From assembly GCF_023283985.1 (NCBI RefSeq), contig NZ_JAKIKU010000006.1, forward strand, positions 124,001 through 188,000: 64,000 nucleotides of DNA, in the 5' to 3' direction. The position numbers were made by a program, and so were the translations under genes. Positions 37,177 through 46,301 of the stretch are shown piece after piece. The notes beneath the pieces are model-generated. The model was not told the origin of the DNA and ran no database searches. It saw nothing but the letters and a program-made list of their open reading frames with translations. Within the stretch, counting starts at the first letter, position 1; every line of letters begins with the position of its first letter. The stretch comes from Shewanella electrodiphila. GTDB taxonomy: Bacteria > Pseudomonadota > Gammaproteobacteria > Enterobacterales > Shewanellaceae.

Positions 37177-39696
37177 CTAAATTAACATCATCTGATTACT
37201 GCTTAGACTTTCAAACCCTTCTCCAACTAACGCTAAAACAGGTTCAGCAATCGGTTTTATCTGTTTCTCAACATAATATTGATAATCAATTTTTTCACCG
37301 GTGGCCTCTATGGGCTGAGCGCCATTTAATGTCATACGGTATTCAATCATAGTGCCCCGCTTGCCCGCTTTATCATTTCCTGTTAATTGACAAAGTCTAA
37401 TCGCAGCTTTTACATGAGGTGACGATTTCGCAGTGTATTCTTCAACATGTCTTTTTAATCTTTTTCTAAATATAAGTTCATCATCCAATTTACCGTCATC
37501 AAGATCTTGCAGCTCTTGTTGCAAATACGCCTTCACGTCACCTTTAGTAAAAAGTAAAAAATACAAGCGATATTGAATCCTTCTCGCAACTGGGCTCCAA
37601 TCACTTCGCACCTGCTCCATTCCTTTAAAGGTAAGTTCAATTTGTCCTTCTTTATCTTCTGTTGCGCCTACATAACGTTTTTTACTGCCCGCATCAGAGC
37701 CTCTTAAAGTCGGCATCACAAATTGTTTAAAATGACTTTCAAATTCTAACTCAAGATAGCTTTCAATTCGGTATTGCTCCTTACAGGTTTTCGTCCACTT
37801 GTCAGTGACCATTTTTGCAAGTTTATTTCCTAACTTGGCGATATCTTCAATTTGATGATGTTGACCAAGCCAAACAAAAGTTGAATCAGTATCGCCATAA
37901 ATCACTTTATAACCTTCTGCTTCAATCCATGTTTTAGTTTGCTTCATTATCTGATGGCCACGCATCGTAATTGAGCTTGCGAGTTTTGCATCATGAAACA
38001 CACAACCTTTAGAGCCTAAAACCCCATATAAAGAGTTCATGATTATCTTAATAGCTTGAGAAAGAGGTTTATCATGATTAAGTTTAGCTAACTCTCTTTG
38101 CGCAGCGAGCTGAGCAATAAGTTTTGGTAAAATGGGATTGTCACGACTAAATTGAGCCTCTAAAAAGCCTGGGACCGTATGCTCCTTAAGTTGATTTTCC
38201 GCTTCTATTAATCCTTTGGGGTCGATTAAGAAAGTACGAATAATTGAAGGGTATAAACTTTTAAAATCGAGAACTAATACATCCTTATAAAAACCAGGAA
38301 TAGAGTCCATCACATAACCACCTGGTGACTCTAAGCCATGGCTTGTTGCTCTTGCGGGGGCAACGTAGCCACTTCGATGTAAATGCGGAAGGTAGAGATT
38401 ATTAAAAGCAGCAACCGATGCTCCTACTCGGCCAAATTCTAACCCCGTCAACTTTGCTCTTTCTAAGGCAAAAGCCAATAATTGTGTTTTTTCAAAAATA
38501 TCCCAAACCAGTCGGCAATCTGTCAGGTTATAAAAAGCGAGTGCTTTTTTGTCATTAGCAAATAAATGGCAAATCTCTTGCCCTCTATTTTCAACATGAT
38601 CAATGGCTTTACCTTCTTCTAATAAATGCTGCGAGACATGTTCGAGTGAATAACGCTCAAATTGATAAAATGCCGCTTTTATCCAGTCAATACCATCTAA
38701 AACAACCCTTCCTGGTAAAGACAGCGTTTCTGGTCTGAATTTATCTTCAACTTTCCATGTCAATTCTGTACCGCCACGACCGATTAACAAAGGAATTCGA
38801 TGATACTGACAACGCCTATATAGAAGTGCTAAATCAAAGGTAACCACTGCCCAGCCAATAATAATGTCAGGATCATACTCATTGAACCAATGAATTAACT
38901 GATGGATTAATGCCACTTCGTCATCAACCCATTGAATATATTCAAAGCTATCATCAGACTCATTAATCTCATCAGCGTCAAAATCAGGTCGACCAAGCAT
39001 AATGACTTTTTTATATAAGGGGCTTTGATTATCAAGTGCTGATTGAGAGCCATATAATCCAACTGAGTACAACTCTCCAGATGGGCTGCATTCAAAATCC
39101 AGTGAAATCATTGATAATGGAATGGCTAAATCTGCCTTTCTTGTTTTGAATGCTGCATAGCATGCTAGTGAGTCATTCGAATGGCTAGCACTAGCAAAAG
39201 TAGCCACCTCAGTCAGTGATAAAGGTGTTTCTGCACTGCTTGAGTCAGCAGAAACAATGAACTCTGCATCTAACGCAATAAATCGCTCAATTAGATAACG
39301 TTGCTCTGCCCTTATATCGGCTTCATAGATCTCGATTCCTGCATCATTGGCAATTCTAAGCAATTGCTTCTGTACTGTCGTTGATTTTAAATAGATGCAT
39401 GAAACAGCTTGATGCTTAAAGTTTTTTAAGCTGATAGGCTCAATACGTATACCTGAATTGAAATGACCGAGAATCAATTCACTGTCACTTTGTCTACAAA
39501 AACAGATAACTTCAGCTTGTTCTAGTTCAATGAGTGCCGGTCCTGTTTCTGTTTTTATATAATATTGCAGCATTAATCGGCCGTGACGATAAGTCGCATG
39601 TCTAGTCAGCACCCTTCCTTTAATCGAAAGTAAAGCATCATTGTTAGTTTTAGTGCTAGTGCTAGTATCAGTGCCTATTGAATTTTGTATTGTCAT
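37177..39696 (-). CDS. polB: DNA polymerase II (family B)
   Basis: SOS-induced repair polymerase with 3'-5' exonuclease, 839 residues against 783 in E. coli; the extra length is mostly N-terminal and around 145-190. Exo I is D200-E202 (SLDFECS), Exo II is GWAVVTFD (281-288) and Exo III is Y389-D393. Polymerase motif A is DFKSLYPSII (477-486), motif B KIIMNSLYG (550-558) and motif C YGDTDS (600-605). The Exo II Asn seen in E. coli (GWNVVQFD) is Ala here, while the catalytic Asp is kept. It is divergent from dinG around a LexA box. Confidence 0.97.
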   Translation of the reverse strand: MTIQNSIGTDTSTSTKTNNDALLSIKGRVLTRHATYRHGRLMLQYYIKTETGPALIELEQAEVICFCRQSDSELILGHFNSGIRIEPISLKNFKHQAVSCIYLKSTTVQKQLLRIANDAGIEIYEADIRAEQRYLIERFIALDAEFIVSADSSSAETPLSLTEVATFASASHSNDSLACYAAFKTRKADLAIPLSMISLDFECSPSGELYSVGLYGSQSALDNQSPLYKKVIMLGRPDFDADEINESDDSFEYIQWVDDEVALIHQLIHWFNEYDPDIIIGWAVVTFDLALLYRRCQYHRIPLLIGRGGTELTWKVEDKFRPETLSLPGRVVLDGIDWIKAAFYQFERYSLEHVSQHLLEEGKAIDHVENRGQEICHLFANDKKALAFYNLTDCRLVWDIFEKTQLLAFALERAKLTGLEFGRVGASVAAFNNLYLPHLHRSGYVAPARATSHGLESPGGYVMDSIPGFYKDVLVLDFKSLYPSIIRTFLIDPKGLIEAENQLKEHTVPGFLEAQFSRDNPILPKLIAQLAAQRELAKLNHDKPLSQAIKIIMNSLYGVLGSKGCVFHDAKLASSITMRGHQIMKQTKTWIEAEGYKVIYGDTDSTFVWLGQHHQIEDIAKLGNKLAKMVTDKWTKTCKEQYRIESYLELEFESHFKQFVMPTLRGSDAGSKKRYVGATEDKEGQIELTFKGMEQVRSDWSPVARRIQYRLYFLLFTKGDVKAYLQQELQDLDDGKLDDELIFRKRLKRHVEEYTAKSSPHVKAAIRLCQLTGNDKAGKRGTMIEYRMTLNGAQPIEATGEKIDYQYYVEKQIKPIAEPVLALVGEGFESLSSNQMMLI

Positions 39697-39863
39697 CTAC
39701 AATGTTGCCCTGAAATCGTCTGTTTATGCATGATTAACCTATCGTTGGGGCAAATAAGTATTTTCAGTTACCTAAATAAACTTATCTTTACCACTAAATT
39801 ACTTACCTGTGTCGTTAAAGACGCTATAAACGTTCGATTATTTATTCCGAACATTTAAAATCA

Positions 39864-39879
39864 CTGTTATTATGTACAG
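39864..39879. promoter_or_regulatory. LexA (SOS) box between polB and dinG
   Basis: CTGTTATTATGTACAG fits the LexA consensus CTGT-N8-ACAG with an AT-rich centre. It lies 52 bases before the dinG start and about 170 bases before the polB start. Both are SOS genes in E. coli. Confidence 0.82.
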
Positions 39880-39931
39880 CATATACCAGCAAATAAAGAA
39901 TTAGTAAGTAAAGATTACTAATGGGCCATAC

Positions 39932-42007
39932 ATGTTAACGGATCATATTAAAACTCAGATCCGCACTATCTATAAAGATATTGCGACTGCGATGCCAAAT
40001 TTTCGTTCTCGTAGAGAGCAAAACTACATGGTGGCTGAAATATCTAAAACATTAGCTGGTGATTATGATAAACATCGCAGGATCATGGTTTGTGAAGCTG
40101 GTACCGGTATTGGTAAATCTCTTTCTTATATCTTAGGTACTATTCCACTTGCATTAGCCAGCAAGAAAAAAGTATGTATTGCTACCGCAACGGTGGCCCT
40201 TCAAGAGCAATTATTGCACAAAGACCTGCCTTTTTTTTTACAGCAATCAGGTGTCGACTTTAAATTTGGTCTCGTAAAAGGCAGACAGCGCTACGTTTGC
40301 CTAGCAAAACTTGCAGCAATGATTGGTCCAGAAGACACATCACAATTAGCAATGTGGCAAACCAAACCTGACCAAAGTCAAATAGACTTACTAAAAGTAC
40401 TGCATCAAGATTTTCAGGCAGGTAAATGGAATGGCGAAATTGATACTTTAGAGCAACCATTACCAGATTTCTTATGGCAACAAATTTGTTGTGACAAGCA
40501 CAGCTGCCATCGTCAAATGTCCAGTCACCACAACTGTCCATTTCATAAAGCGCGCGAAGACGTCGAAACTTGGGACGTATTAATTGTAAACCACAGTCTA
40601 CTATTTGCTGACTTAGAGCTTGGAGGCGGGGTGATTTTACCTGAGCCTGAAGATATGTTTTACGTTATTGATGAAGCCCATCACCTGCCAACCGTTGCCA
40701 GAGACTTTTCCAGTGCGCAAGCCACACTAAGAGGAGCCAGTGACTGGTTAGAAAAAGCCTCGAAAACTTGCTCAAAACTGCAAAATCAACTTAAAACGAC
40801 TCATATCATTGCGCCAGTACAAGCCATGCTTGACCATATTGGCGATTTAGTGACTCAACTTAATCAAGTGGCGCATTTTTGCGATACGCAGCCTAAATTA
40901 TTTGCTAACCCAGAAACCCGATTACGTTTTGAAAATGGCAAATTACCAGAGTCATTACTAATACAGGCCGAAAATTTAGCGACCACCTCAAATCTAGCCG
41001 TCAAACAGTTTAACAAAATTCAATCTGTGCTCAGTGAAGCCATTAAAGATGGTGAATTGCCTAAGCATCAATCTGAAGCCGTTCTCTCAGAAGCGGGGTT
41101 TATTCTGCAGCGACTTGAGAACTTAAGTAAGCTTTGGAAAATGTTAGCTAAAGAGGATTCGAAAAAAGGTGCTCCGATGGCACGTTGGGCAGAATTAATT
41201 ACCGGAAAACAACAGGATTACTTATTCTGCGCCTCCCCTATTGAAGTTGGCTTTATGCTTGAGCACATGCTGTGGCAAAAAGCAGCGGGGGTCGTCTTAT
41301 GTAGTGCAACGCTTCGAGCATTAAATAATTTCAATCATTTTGCTCATCAAGTAGGTCTATCCCTTGATGATGGCAGTCGCTTCTTAGCACTACTATCGCC
41401 ATTTGATTACGAAAATAATGCCACTTTATTTATCCCACAGATGAATAACGAGCCAACAGAAGATGCCTATACTGATGAACTAGCAGAACAAATCATTGCA
41501 CTAGTTGAAGATGAAATGGCGACATTGGTTTTATTTGCCTCATATTGGCAAATGGAAAAGGTCACAGATCAAGTCAGTGGCAAAATACCTAAAGAGCAAC
41601 TTTTTGTTCAAGGAACCATGCCAAGACAACAAATATTGCAACAACACAAACAACGCTGCGATGAAGGTAAACCAAGCATAATTTTTGGTACTGGCAGTTT
41701 CTCAGAAGGGTTAGATTTACCGGGAGATTATTTAACTAACTTAATCGTGACTAAATTGCCGTTTGCGGTGCCAACCTCACCCGTTGAACAAGCACATGCT
41801 GAATACATAAAGAGTAAAGGTGGCAATCCATTCCTGCAGCTAACTATTCCAGATGCTTCACGCAAATTAATCCAGAGTTGTGGTAGATTACTCCGTAAAG
41901 AAGATGACTATGGTCGCGTAACCATTTTAGATAGACGTCTTATTACTAAGCGTTATGGCAAATCATTACTTGATGCCCTTCCGCCATTTCGTAAAGTTAT
42001 AGAATAG
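39932..42007 (+). CDS. dinG: DinG, ATP-dependent Fe-S DNA helicase
   Basis: 5'-3' helicase of the XPD-like superfamily 2, 691 residues. Walker A AGTGIGKS is at 56-63. Four cysteines of the Fe-S cluster are C123, C187, C192 and C202 (C186 also adjacent). The DEAH box is at 247-250. C-terminal helicase motifs include GTGSFSEGLDLPG and the QSCGRLLRKEDDYGRV arginine-finger region. The LexA box upstream supports SOS control. The next gene starts eight bases after the stop. Confidence 0.97.
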   Translation: MLTDHIKTQIRTIYKDIATAMPNFRSRREQNYMVAEISKTLAGDYDKHRRIMVCEAGTGIGKSLSYILGTIPLALASKKKVCIATATVALQEQLLHKDLPFFLQQSGVDFKFGLVKGRQRYVCLAKLAAMIGPEDTSQLAMWQTKPDQSQIDLLKVLHQDFQAGKWNGEIDTLEQPLPDFLWQQICCDKHSCHRQMSSHHNCPFHKAREDVETWDVLIVNHSLLFADLELGGGVILPEPEDMFYVIDEAHHLPTVARDFSSAQATLRGASDWLEKASKTCSKLQNQLKTTHIIAPVQAMLDHIGDLVTQLNQVAHFCDTQPKLFANPETRLRFENGKLPESLLIQAENLATTSNLAVKQFNKIQSVLSEAIKDGELPKHQSEAVLSEAGFILQRLENLSKLWKMLAKEDSKKGAPMARWAELITGKQQDYLFCASPIEVGFMLEHMLWQKAAGVVLCSATLRALNNFNHFAHQVGLSLDDGSRFLALLSPFDYENNATLFIPQMNNEPTEDAYTDELAEQIIALVEDEMATLVLFASYWQMEKVTDQVSGKIPKEQLFVQGTMPRQQILQQHKQRCDEGKPSIIFGTGSFSEGLDLPGDYLTNLIVTKLPFAVPTSPVEQAHAEYIKSKGGNPFLQLTIPDASRKLIQSCGRLLRKEDDYGRVTILDRRLITKRYGKSLLDALPPFRKVIE

Positions 42008-42015
42008 GTAATTAT

Positions 42016-42789
42016 TTGGAATTCTTGTTAGATCCAAGCCACTGGGTAATCTTGGCCGTTATTGGTCTTGTGGCCGGTTTTATTGATGCTGTAGTGGGTG
42101 GTGGTGGATTATTATCTATTCCTGCATTATTAACAATGGGAATACCGCCCCATTTAGCACTTGGTACCAATAAACTAGCAGCTTGCTTTGGTTCAATGAC
42201 TGCTGGGTATACTTATTATAAGCAACAGCTTATTAACTTAAGATTTTGGCGAACCGCCTTTATCGCGACTTTTTTCGGTGCAATTTTAGGCAGTATTTTT
42301 GTATATCTTATAGATGCTGCTTGGCTCGAGAAAATCTTACCTTTAGTTATTATCAGTATCGCCATCTATACCTTATTTAGCCCCAAAGCAATGGGCGAGA
42401 ATCTAAAAGCCGCTCCGATGACATCCCCATGCAAACAAAAACAAACTGCTCAAGGTGTACTATTAGGTGGATACGATGGCTTTGCCGGTCCTGGGATTGG
42501 TGCATTTTGGACGGTATCAAGCATAAGACTATACAAATTGCCACTACTAAATAGTTGTGCATTAGCGCGTGTAATGACTTCTGTTAGTAATGTCACTGCA
42601 TTAGTCATCTTCGCTTTACTAGGAGAAGTCGACTGGGTTCTAGGGTTATGGATGGGGGTTTGCATGATGGCAGGCTCATTCATTGGCGCTAAATCGGCTA
42701 TTAGATTCGGTATTCCCTTTGTAAAACCTCTGTTTATTATTACTGTTTTATCAATTGCAGCACATCTTGCTTGGACAGCCTGGTTATGA
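42016..42789 (+). CDS. TSUP (TauE/SafE) family membrane transporter
   Basis: Predicted inner-membrane exporter or importer of 257 residues with about seven to eight hydrophobic segments. The family signature GFIDAVVGGGGLLSIPALL near the N-terminus and its second repeat GGYDGFAGPGIGAFW in the middle are present. The start is a TTG at 42016, with AGG just upstream, close behind dinG. Substrates in this family include sulfite, sulfoacetate and other anions; none can be assigned here. The stop overlaps the priC start as ATGA. Confidence 0.92.
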   Translation: MEFLLDPSHWVILAVIGLVAGFIDAVVGGGGLLSIPALLTMGIPPHLALGTNKLAACFGSMTAGYTYYKQQLINLRFWRTAFIATFFGAILGSIFVYLIDAAWLEKILPLVIISIAIYTLFSPKAMGENLKAAPMTSPCKQKQTAQGVLLGGYDGFAGPGIGAFWTVSSIRLYKLPLLNSCALARVMTSVSNVTALVIFALLGEVDWVLGLWMGVCMMAGSFIGAKSAIRFGIPFVKPLFIITVLSIAAHLAWTAWL

Positions 42790-43451
42790 GAAATACCAAC
42801 CAACTTATTTATCAATTAAAGCAGCAGCTCAGCTCGCTTGAACAAGATGCACTGCATCATGATCAACAATTGCCAGCCCAGCAAAAGAAAATGCTGCAAG
42901 ATATTGAACGTTTTAACTCACAACTATTTATTCAACAAGGAGCACAACTTAGCCCTTGTATTCAGCAACTGAAAAAAGACATTCAACAATTAGAAAAGCA
43001 ACTTTCTCTTAAACTCGATGTCAAAATAATCGAACTGAGTTGCCAACGTATTCAAGATCGCTTTACCGCATTGCGCCGCGCACTCGTTACAACCAATATC
43101 AATGTTAAGACTGCAGAGCAGAAACGTGCCAACAGTCGCGCAAGGTATGCTAAGAAACAACAGCAACAACATTCAGACAGTGGTTTTGGCTGGATAGCCA
43201 GTAATGTGATGAAGAATAGCCACCAGATATATCAAGAGTTAAATAAACATTTGAATTGGGCTACAACTTTTGAACAAAAAATTGCAGAAATGGAAACTAA
43301 GCTTGCAAACTGCCACAGTACTGACAAAATCATGATACAAAATGAAATACTTTCTCTACATCGTCGATTAGGGAAATGTCGTCAAGCAATCAGTTATATT
43401 GAAGAAAGAATTCAAATGTTTGAACGACCGCATCGAAATAACAATCGTTAA
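42786..43451 (+). CDS. priC: Primosomal replication protein PriC family
   Basis: Basic, helical cytoplasmic protein of 221 residues. I chose the ATG at 42786 that overlaps the upstream stop (ATGA). Coiled-coil helices run from about 8 to 100. The C-terminal segment LHRRLGKCRQAISYIEERI matches the PriC domain, which helps reload DnaB helicase at stalled forks in E. coli. The N-terminal half is diverged. Its link with dinG and polB gives a local group of replication-repair genes. Confidence 0.8.
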   Translation: MRNTNQLIYQLKQQLSSLEQDALHHDQQLPAQQKKMLQDIERFNSQLFIQQGAQLSPCIQQLKKDIQQLEKQLSLKLDVKIIELSCQRIQDRFTALRRALVTTNINVKTAEQKRANSRARYAKKQQQQHSDSGFGWIASNVMKNSHQIYQELNKHLNWATTFEQKIAEMETKLANCHSTDKIMIQNEILSLHRRLGKCRQAISYIEERIQMFERPHRNNNR

Positions 43452-43460
43452 GGAGCAACA

Positions 43461-44168
43461 ATGAAATTTACCCTTCCGCTCAGTGCAGCGTTATTAGCTT
43501 TAGCGACTTCAACGTCAGCTATGGCGGCTAACCTAACTATCCCAATGTCATTTGAATATCTTGCACTTGACGGTAAAGAAATCGATACCAACATGTTTAC
43601 TCATAAGACTGACCTTGAACTTGATAACGGCAGCCATAAAATTGCTATTCGCTATCATGATATGGTTGATGATGATTTTAGTGACAGTCAAAGCTTTGTA
43701 AAGTCATCACCTTTTATTGTTGCTATCAATGTTGATGGTGATCATGAGTATCAACTTAAGCCAATTGACGGTGAATTTGTTAAAAAGCCAAAGTCATTTG
43801 CTAAAGACCCGCAAATCGTTATTTCTCGTAAAGACAACGGTGCTGTTGATTACAAAGTGACGCAAACTGATTATGAAGAGAGTACTTTTATCAGTAATTT
43901 GTTTAGCGGTAATAAAGGTGAAGATATTGATACGCTAGCAGCTTCTGCGACTGACAGTAATACGAAAACGCTACCTGTTGCTGCAGTAGCAACAAGCGCA
44001 ACAGTTACAGCAACTGCCCCTGCGGCTTCAAAACCTGCAGTAAAAGTTGCAACTCCAGCTGCAGGCGAGACAGCAACACACCCAGAACAAATGCTTCAAT
44101 ATTGGTGGTTACAAGCAGATGAAGAAACAAGAAAAGAATTCATGAGCTGGGCAATCAAGCAATTGTAA
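43461..44168 (+). CDS. DUF2057 (YccT-like) exported protein
   Basis: Exported protein of 235 residues with a signal peptide cut after AMA (about 23). The mature N-terminal domain (about 24-130) fits DUF2057: LTIPMSFEYLALDGKEID, LDNGSHKIAIRYHDMVDDDF. A low-complexity Ala/Thr linker follows (about 165-210), then a C-terminal acidic segment HPEQMLQYWWLQADEETRKEF. Function unknown. It has a good ribosome binding site (AAGGAGC) nine bases after priC. Confidence 0.85.
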   Translation: MKFTLPLSAALLALATSTSAMAANLTIPMSFEYLALDGKEIDTNMFTHKTDLELDNGSHKIAIRYHDMVDDDFSDSQSFVKSSPFIVAINVDGDHEYQLKPIDGEFVKKPKSFAKDPQIVISRKDNGAVDYKVTQTDYEESTFISNLFSGNKGEDIDTLAASATDSNTKTLPVAAVATSATVTATAPAASKPAVKVATPAAGETATHPEQMLQYWWLQADEETRKEFMSWAIKQL

Positions 44169-44201
44169 ATTGATTATCAAAATAAGCGTGTAAATTTCAC
44201 A

Positions 44202-45107
44202 TTGAGTATTCCACTTGTTTATCACGCCAGCTATTCTAAGCTGGCGTTACCTTCTACCCACCGATTTCCAACAAGTAAATATCAGTTGCTGCAGCAATAC
44301 CTGCTGAACAATCAAATAGCTAAACCCTCCGATTTTCATTCACCGGAAATGATTCAAGTTGAAGTACTCAAGCAAGTGCATCAAGACAAGTATGTTGATG
44401 ATTTCATCGACAACAAACTTGACCTTAAAGTCATGCGCCGAATCGGATTCCCTTGGAGTGAAGCACTATTAAATAGAACCTTACACGCCGTTAGTGGTAC
44501 AAGCTTATGTGCAAATTTAGCCATCGAACATGGCGTTTCTTTACATCTCAGCGGTGGATACCATCATGCCCACTATGATTTTGGCAGTGGATTTTGCATA
44601 TTCAATGACTTAATAGTCGCTGCCAATGGCATGATTTCTAATGGTAAAGCGACTAAAGTGCTTATTATTGATTGTGATGTTCATCAAGGAGATGGCACCG
44701 CAACCCTATCATCACAATTCGACAATATTATCAGTTGCTCTTTTCATTGCTTAAAAAACTTTCCTTCAAGAAAACCTCATTCAGACCATGACATAGAATT
44801 TGATAAAGGAATTGATGACCGCCACTTTCTTCATTCACTCGAACAAGTGGTTCCTTACCTCATCAATATTCACCAGCCAGACCTAATTTTATATGATGCT
44901 GGGGTCGATATTCATAGAGATGACGATTTAGGCTATCTCAACATTTCGACAGCAGGTATTTTAGCGCGTGATAAGTTTATATTTAAAACCGCTAAACAAG
45001 CTAATATCCCTATTGCAGCAGTCATAGGCGGTGGTTACAGCCGAAATGAAGCCGAATTAACTCATCGTCATAGTCAACTTTTTATTGCAGCCAATTCAAT
45101 CTGGTAG
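44202..45107 (+). CDS. Histone deacetylase family (AcuC/HdaH-like) amidohydrolase
   Basis: Zinc-dependent deacetylase fold of 301 residues. Start TTG at 44202 (MSIPLVYHASYSKLALP), at the usual family start; the ribosome binding site is weak. Active-site features are YHHAHYDFGSGFCIFND with the paired His and catalytic Tyr region, DCDVHQGDGTA with zinc ligands, and DAGVDIHRDDDLG with the last Asp. Bacterial members act on acetylpolyamines, acetylated proteins or unknown amides. The substrate is not known. Confidence 0.92.
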   Translation: MSIPLVYHASYSKLALPSTHRFPTSKYQLLQQYLLNNQIAKPSDFHSPEMIQVEVLKQVHQDKYVDDFIDNKLDLKVMRRIGFPWSEALLNRTLHAVSGTSLCANLAIEHGVSLHLSGGYHHAHYDFGSGFCIFNDLIVAANGMISNGKATKVLIIDCDVHQGDGTATLSSQFDNIISCSFHCLKNFPSRKPHSDHDIEFDKGIDDRHFLHSLEQVVPYLINIHQPDLILYDAGVDIHRDDDLGYLNISTAGILARDKFIFKTAKQANIPIAAVIGGGYSRNEAELTHRHSQLFIAANSIW

Positions 45108-45144
45108 CAAACTGATATAAAAATTCATTCTCTTGGAGTAAAAC

Positions 45145-45477
45145 ATGCAAGTTGATATTCGTAATTACTATGAAGTGCTATTAATGGAAATATTAAGAGA
45201 TGAAGGTTTATTAGAAGAACTGCCAGAAGAGTATTTAGCAGATCTATGTTGCGTAACCTTAAACCAGCTTCCAGTGCGTTACATCAGGCATTTAGTCGAT
45301 ACGTATTTTTTCGAAGATTACAACGAACTGCAAAGCATGAAAAATGAAATACAACTCGCATTAGAGAAATCTCGTGAATTTTTGAAAGCCAACTTAAAAA
45401 GACGTATTGCGGAAGAAGAAGCTGAAGCAAAGGCAAAACTTGAATCGATACCGAGAATTGAAAGTACTGAAAATTAA
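45145..45477 (+). CDS. ComFB family protein
   Basis: Small cytoplasmic protein of 110 residues. It starts MQVDIRNYYEVLLMEIL and continues LPEEYLADLCCVTLNQLPVRYIRHLVDTYFF, the ComFB domain (about 5-75). The tail (75-110) is charged and helical. ComFB homologues are linked to competence or, in cyanobacteria, to second messenger signalling; no role is shown here. The stop codon lies inside a 16-base tandem repeat, so the last residues are set by the repeat. Confidence 0.85.
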   Translation: MQVDIRNYYEVLLMEILRDEGLLEELPEEYLADLCCVTLNQLPVRYIRHLVDTYFFEDYNELQSMKNEIQLALEKSREFLKANLKRRIAEEEAEAKAKLESIPRIESTEN

Positions 45478-45520
45478 AAGTACTGAAAATTAAAAGTACT
45501 GAAAATTGAAAGTACTAAAA
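45457..45520. repeat. Four tandem copies of a 16-base unit over the comFB-like stop
   Basis: Units start at 45457, 45473, 45489 and 45505 and share the core A-A-A-G-T-A-C-T-G/A-A-A-A. Units 2 and 3 are identical; units 1 and 4 differ from them by one and two bases. The period is not a multiple of three. Confidence 0.92.
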
Positions 45521-45621
45521 TCAAACAGATCTAAACTGAGAAAATTGAATACAAAAGTTTTCTCTATAAAATATGTATGAGTAAGACATTAAGAATTTTG
45601 ATGGTAAAACAAGAAGAATTT

Positions 45622-45724
45622 GGAGGTTCCCCTAGAGCCACACCCCGGCACACGAGTCACTTGCTGCGGTTGCTCCCTTCCAGGCCTGGCCGAGTTCACA
45701 AGTTATCATTGCGGGGGGACCCTA
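45622..45724 (-). ncRNA. ffs: 4.5S RNA of the signal recognition particle
   Basis: On the minus strand the apical domain reads GGCCAGGCCTGGAAGGGAGC followed by AACCGCAGC, the highly conserved SRP RNA core bound by Ffh. The ends pair (AGGGTCCCC with GGGGAACCT) to give the long rod of a small bacterial SRP RNA, about 100 nt. It guides membrane proteins to the translocon with Ffh and FtsY. Exact ends are estimated to within a few bases. Confidence 0.93.
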
Positions 45725-45738
45725 AGGTCACCATAGAT

Positions 45739-45764
45739 TTCACATAAAACCTGTTTTATGTGAA
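45739..45764. promoter_or_regulatory. Perfect 12-base inverted repeat in the ffs promoter region
   Basis: Arms TTCACATAAAAC and GTTTTATGTGAA with a two-base spacer. It begins about 15 bases upstream of the RNA 5' end. The place suits a regulator site or a hairpin. No factor is assigned. Confidence 0.5.
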
Positions 45765-45960
45765 CGGCAGGATTATCCCCCACACCTGTGACATGATCAA
45801 GTTAAATCGCCATACTTTCATCATCTTTATGTTTGTTTGAACAATGATTACTCAATTGAATGCTTTTTCGTACATTGCCAAAATCAATAAAGCCATTCAT
45901 AAGTCACTTTTCTCTGCTTTAGATTAATTAGAACAACCTTTAATTTAATCAAAAGCCACC

Positions 45961-45982
45961 AAAGCCGATCTAGATCACACTT
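45961..45982. promoter_or_regulatory. Strong CRP-type site, distal to omcA
   Basis: Matches the 22-base CRP consensus at 18 positions by my alignment. The right half is GATCACA, the centre TCTAGA, and the left half (GCCGA) is weaker. It lies about 440 bases before the omcA start. Confidence 0.6.
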
Positions 45983-46285
45983 CCTAACAAAAGTGAGATT
46001 TTAACGCTAAAAACCACATAAAAAGTCATTCAAATACAAACAAAAGTCACACAATTCACTTATTATTAGTAATGGTAATTTTAGCAGTAAGTAATGTATT
46101 GGATGGTACGTTAGTTAATGATTCTATTAATTAAGTTTACTCTAATTAAATAATCCATATAGTTTAGTGAAAAACACTACAGCAACGCTCAAGCAACAAT
46201 TGCGACGCAAGCGCTTTTCACATTTTACAATTTCAACATTTTAACTTTCAAATTGTAGAATTAAGTAATACCTCTTTCGGAATAG

Positions 46286-46301
46286 TAAGATCTAAATCAC
46301 A
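46286..46301. promoter_or_regulatory. CRP-type site proximal to omcA
   Basis: TAAGA, six bases, TCACA. The wider context AATAG-N3-GATCT-N3-TCACAGT is also found before mtrC. It lies about 118 bases before the omcA start. CRP control of mtr-omcA is established in S. oneidensis. Confidence 0.6.

Noticed and set aside
42450..42815. Minus-strand ORF (121 codons) over the TSUP gene
   Set aside because: Antisense to a well-supported transporter gene; no start context or motif.
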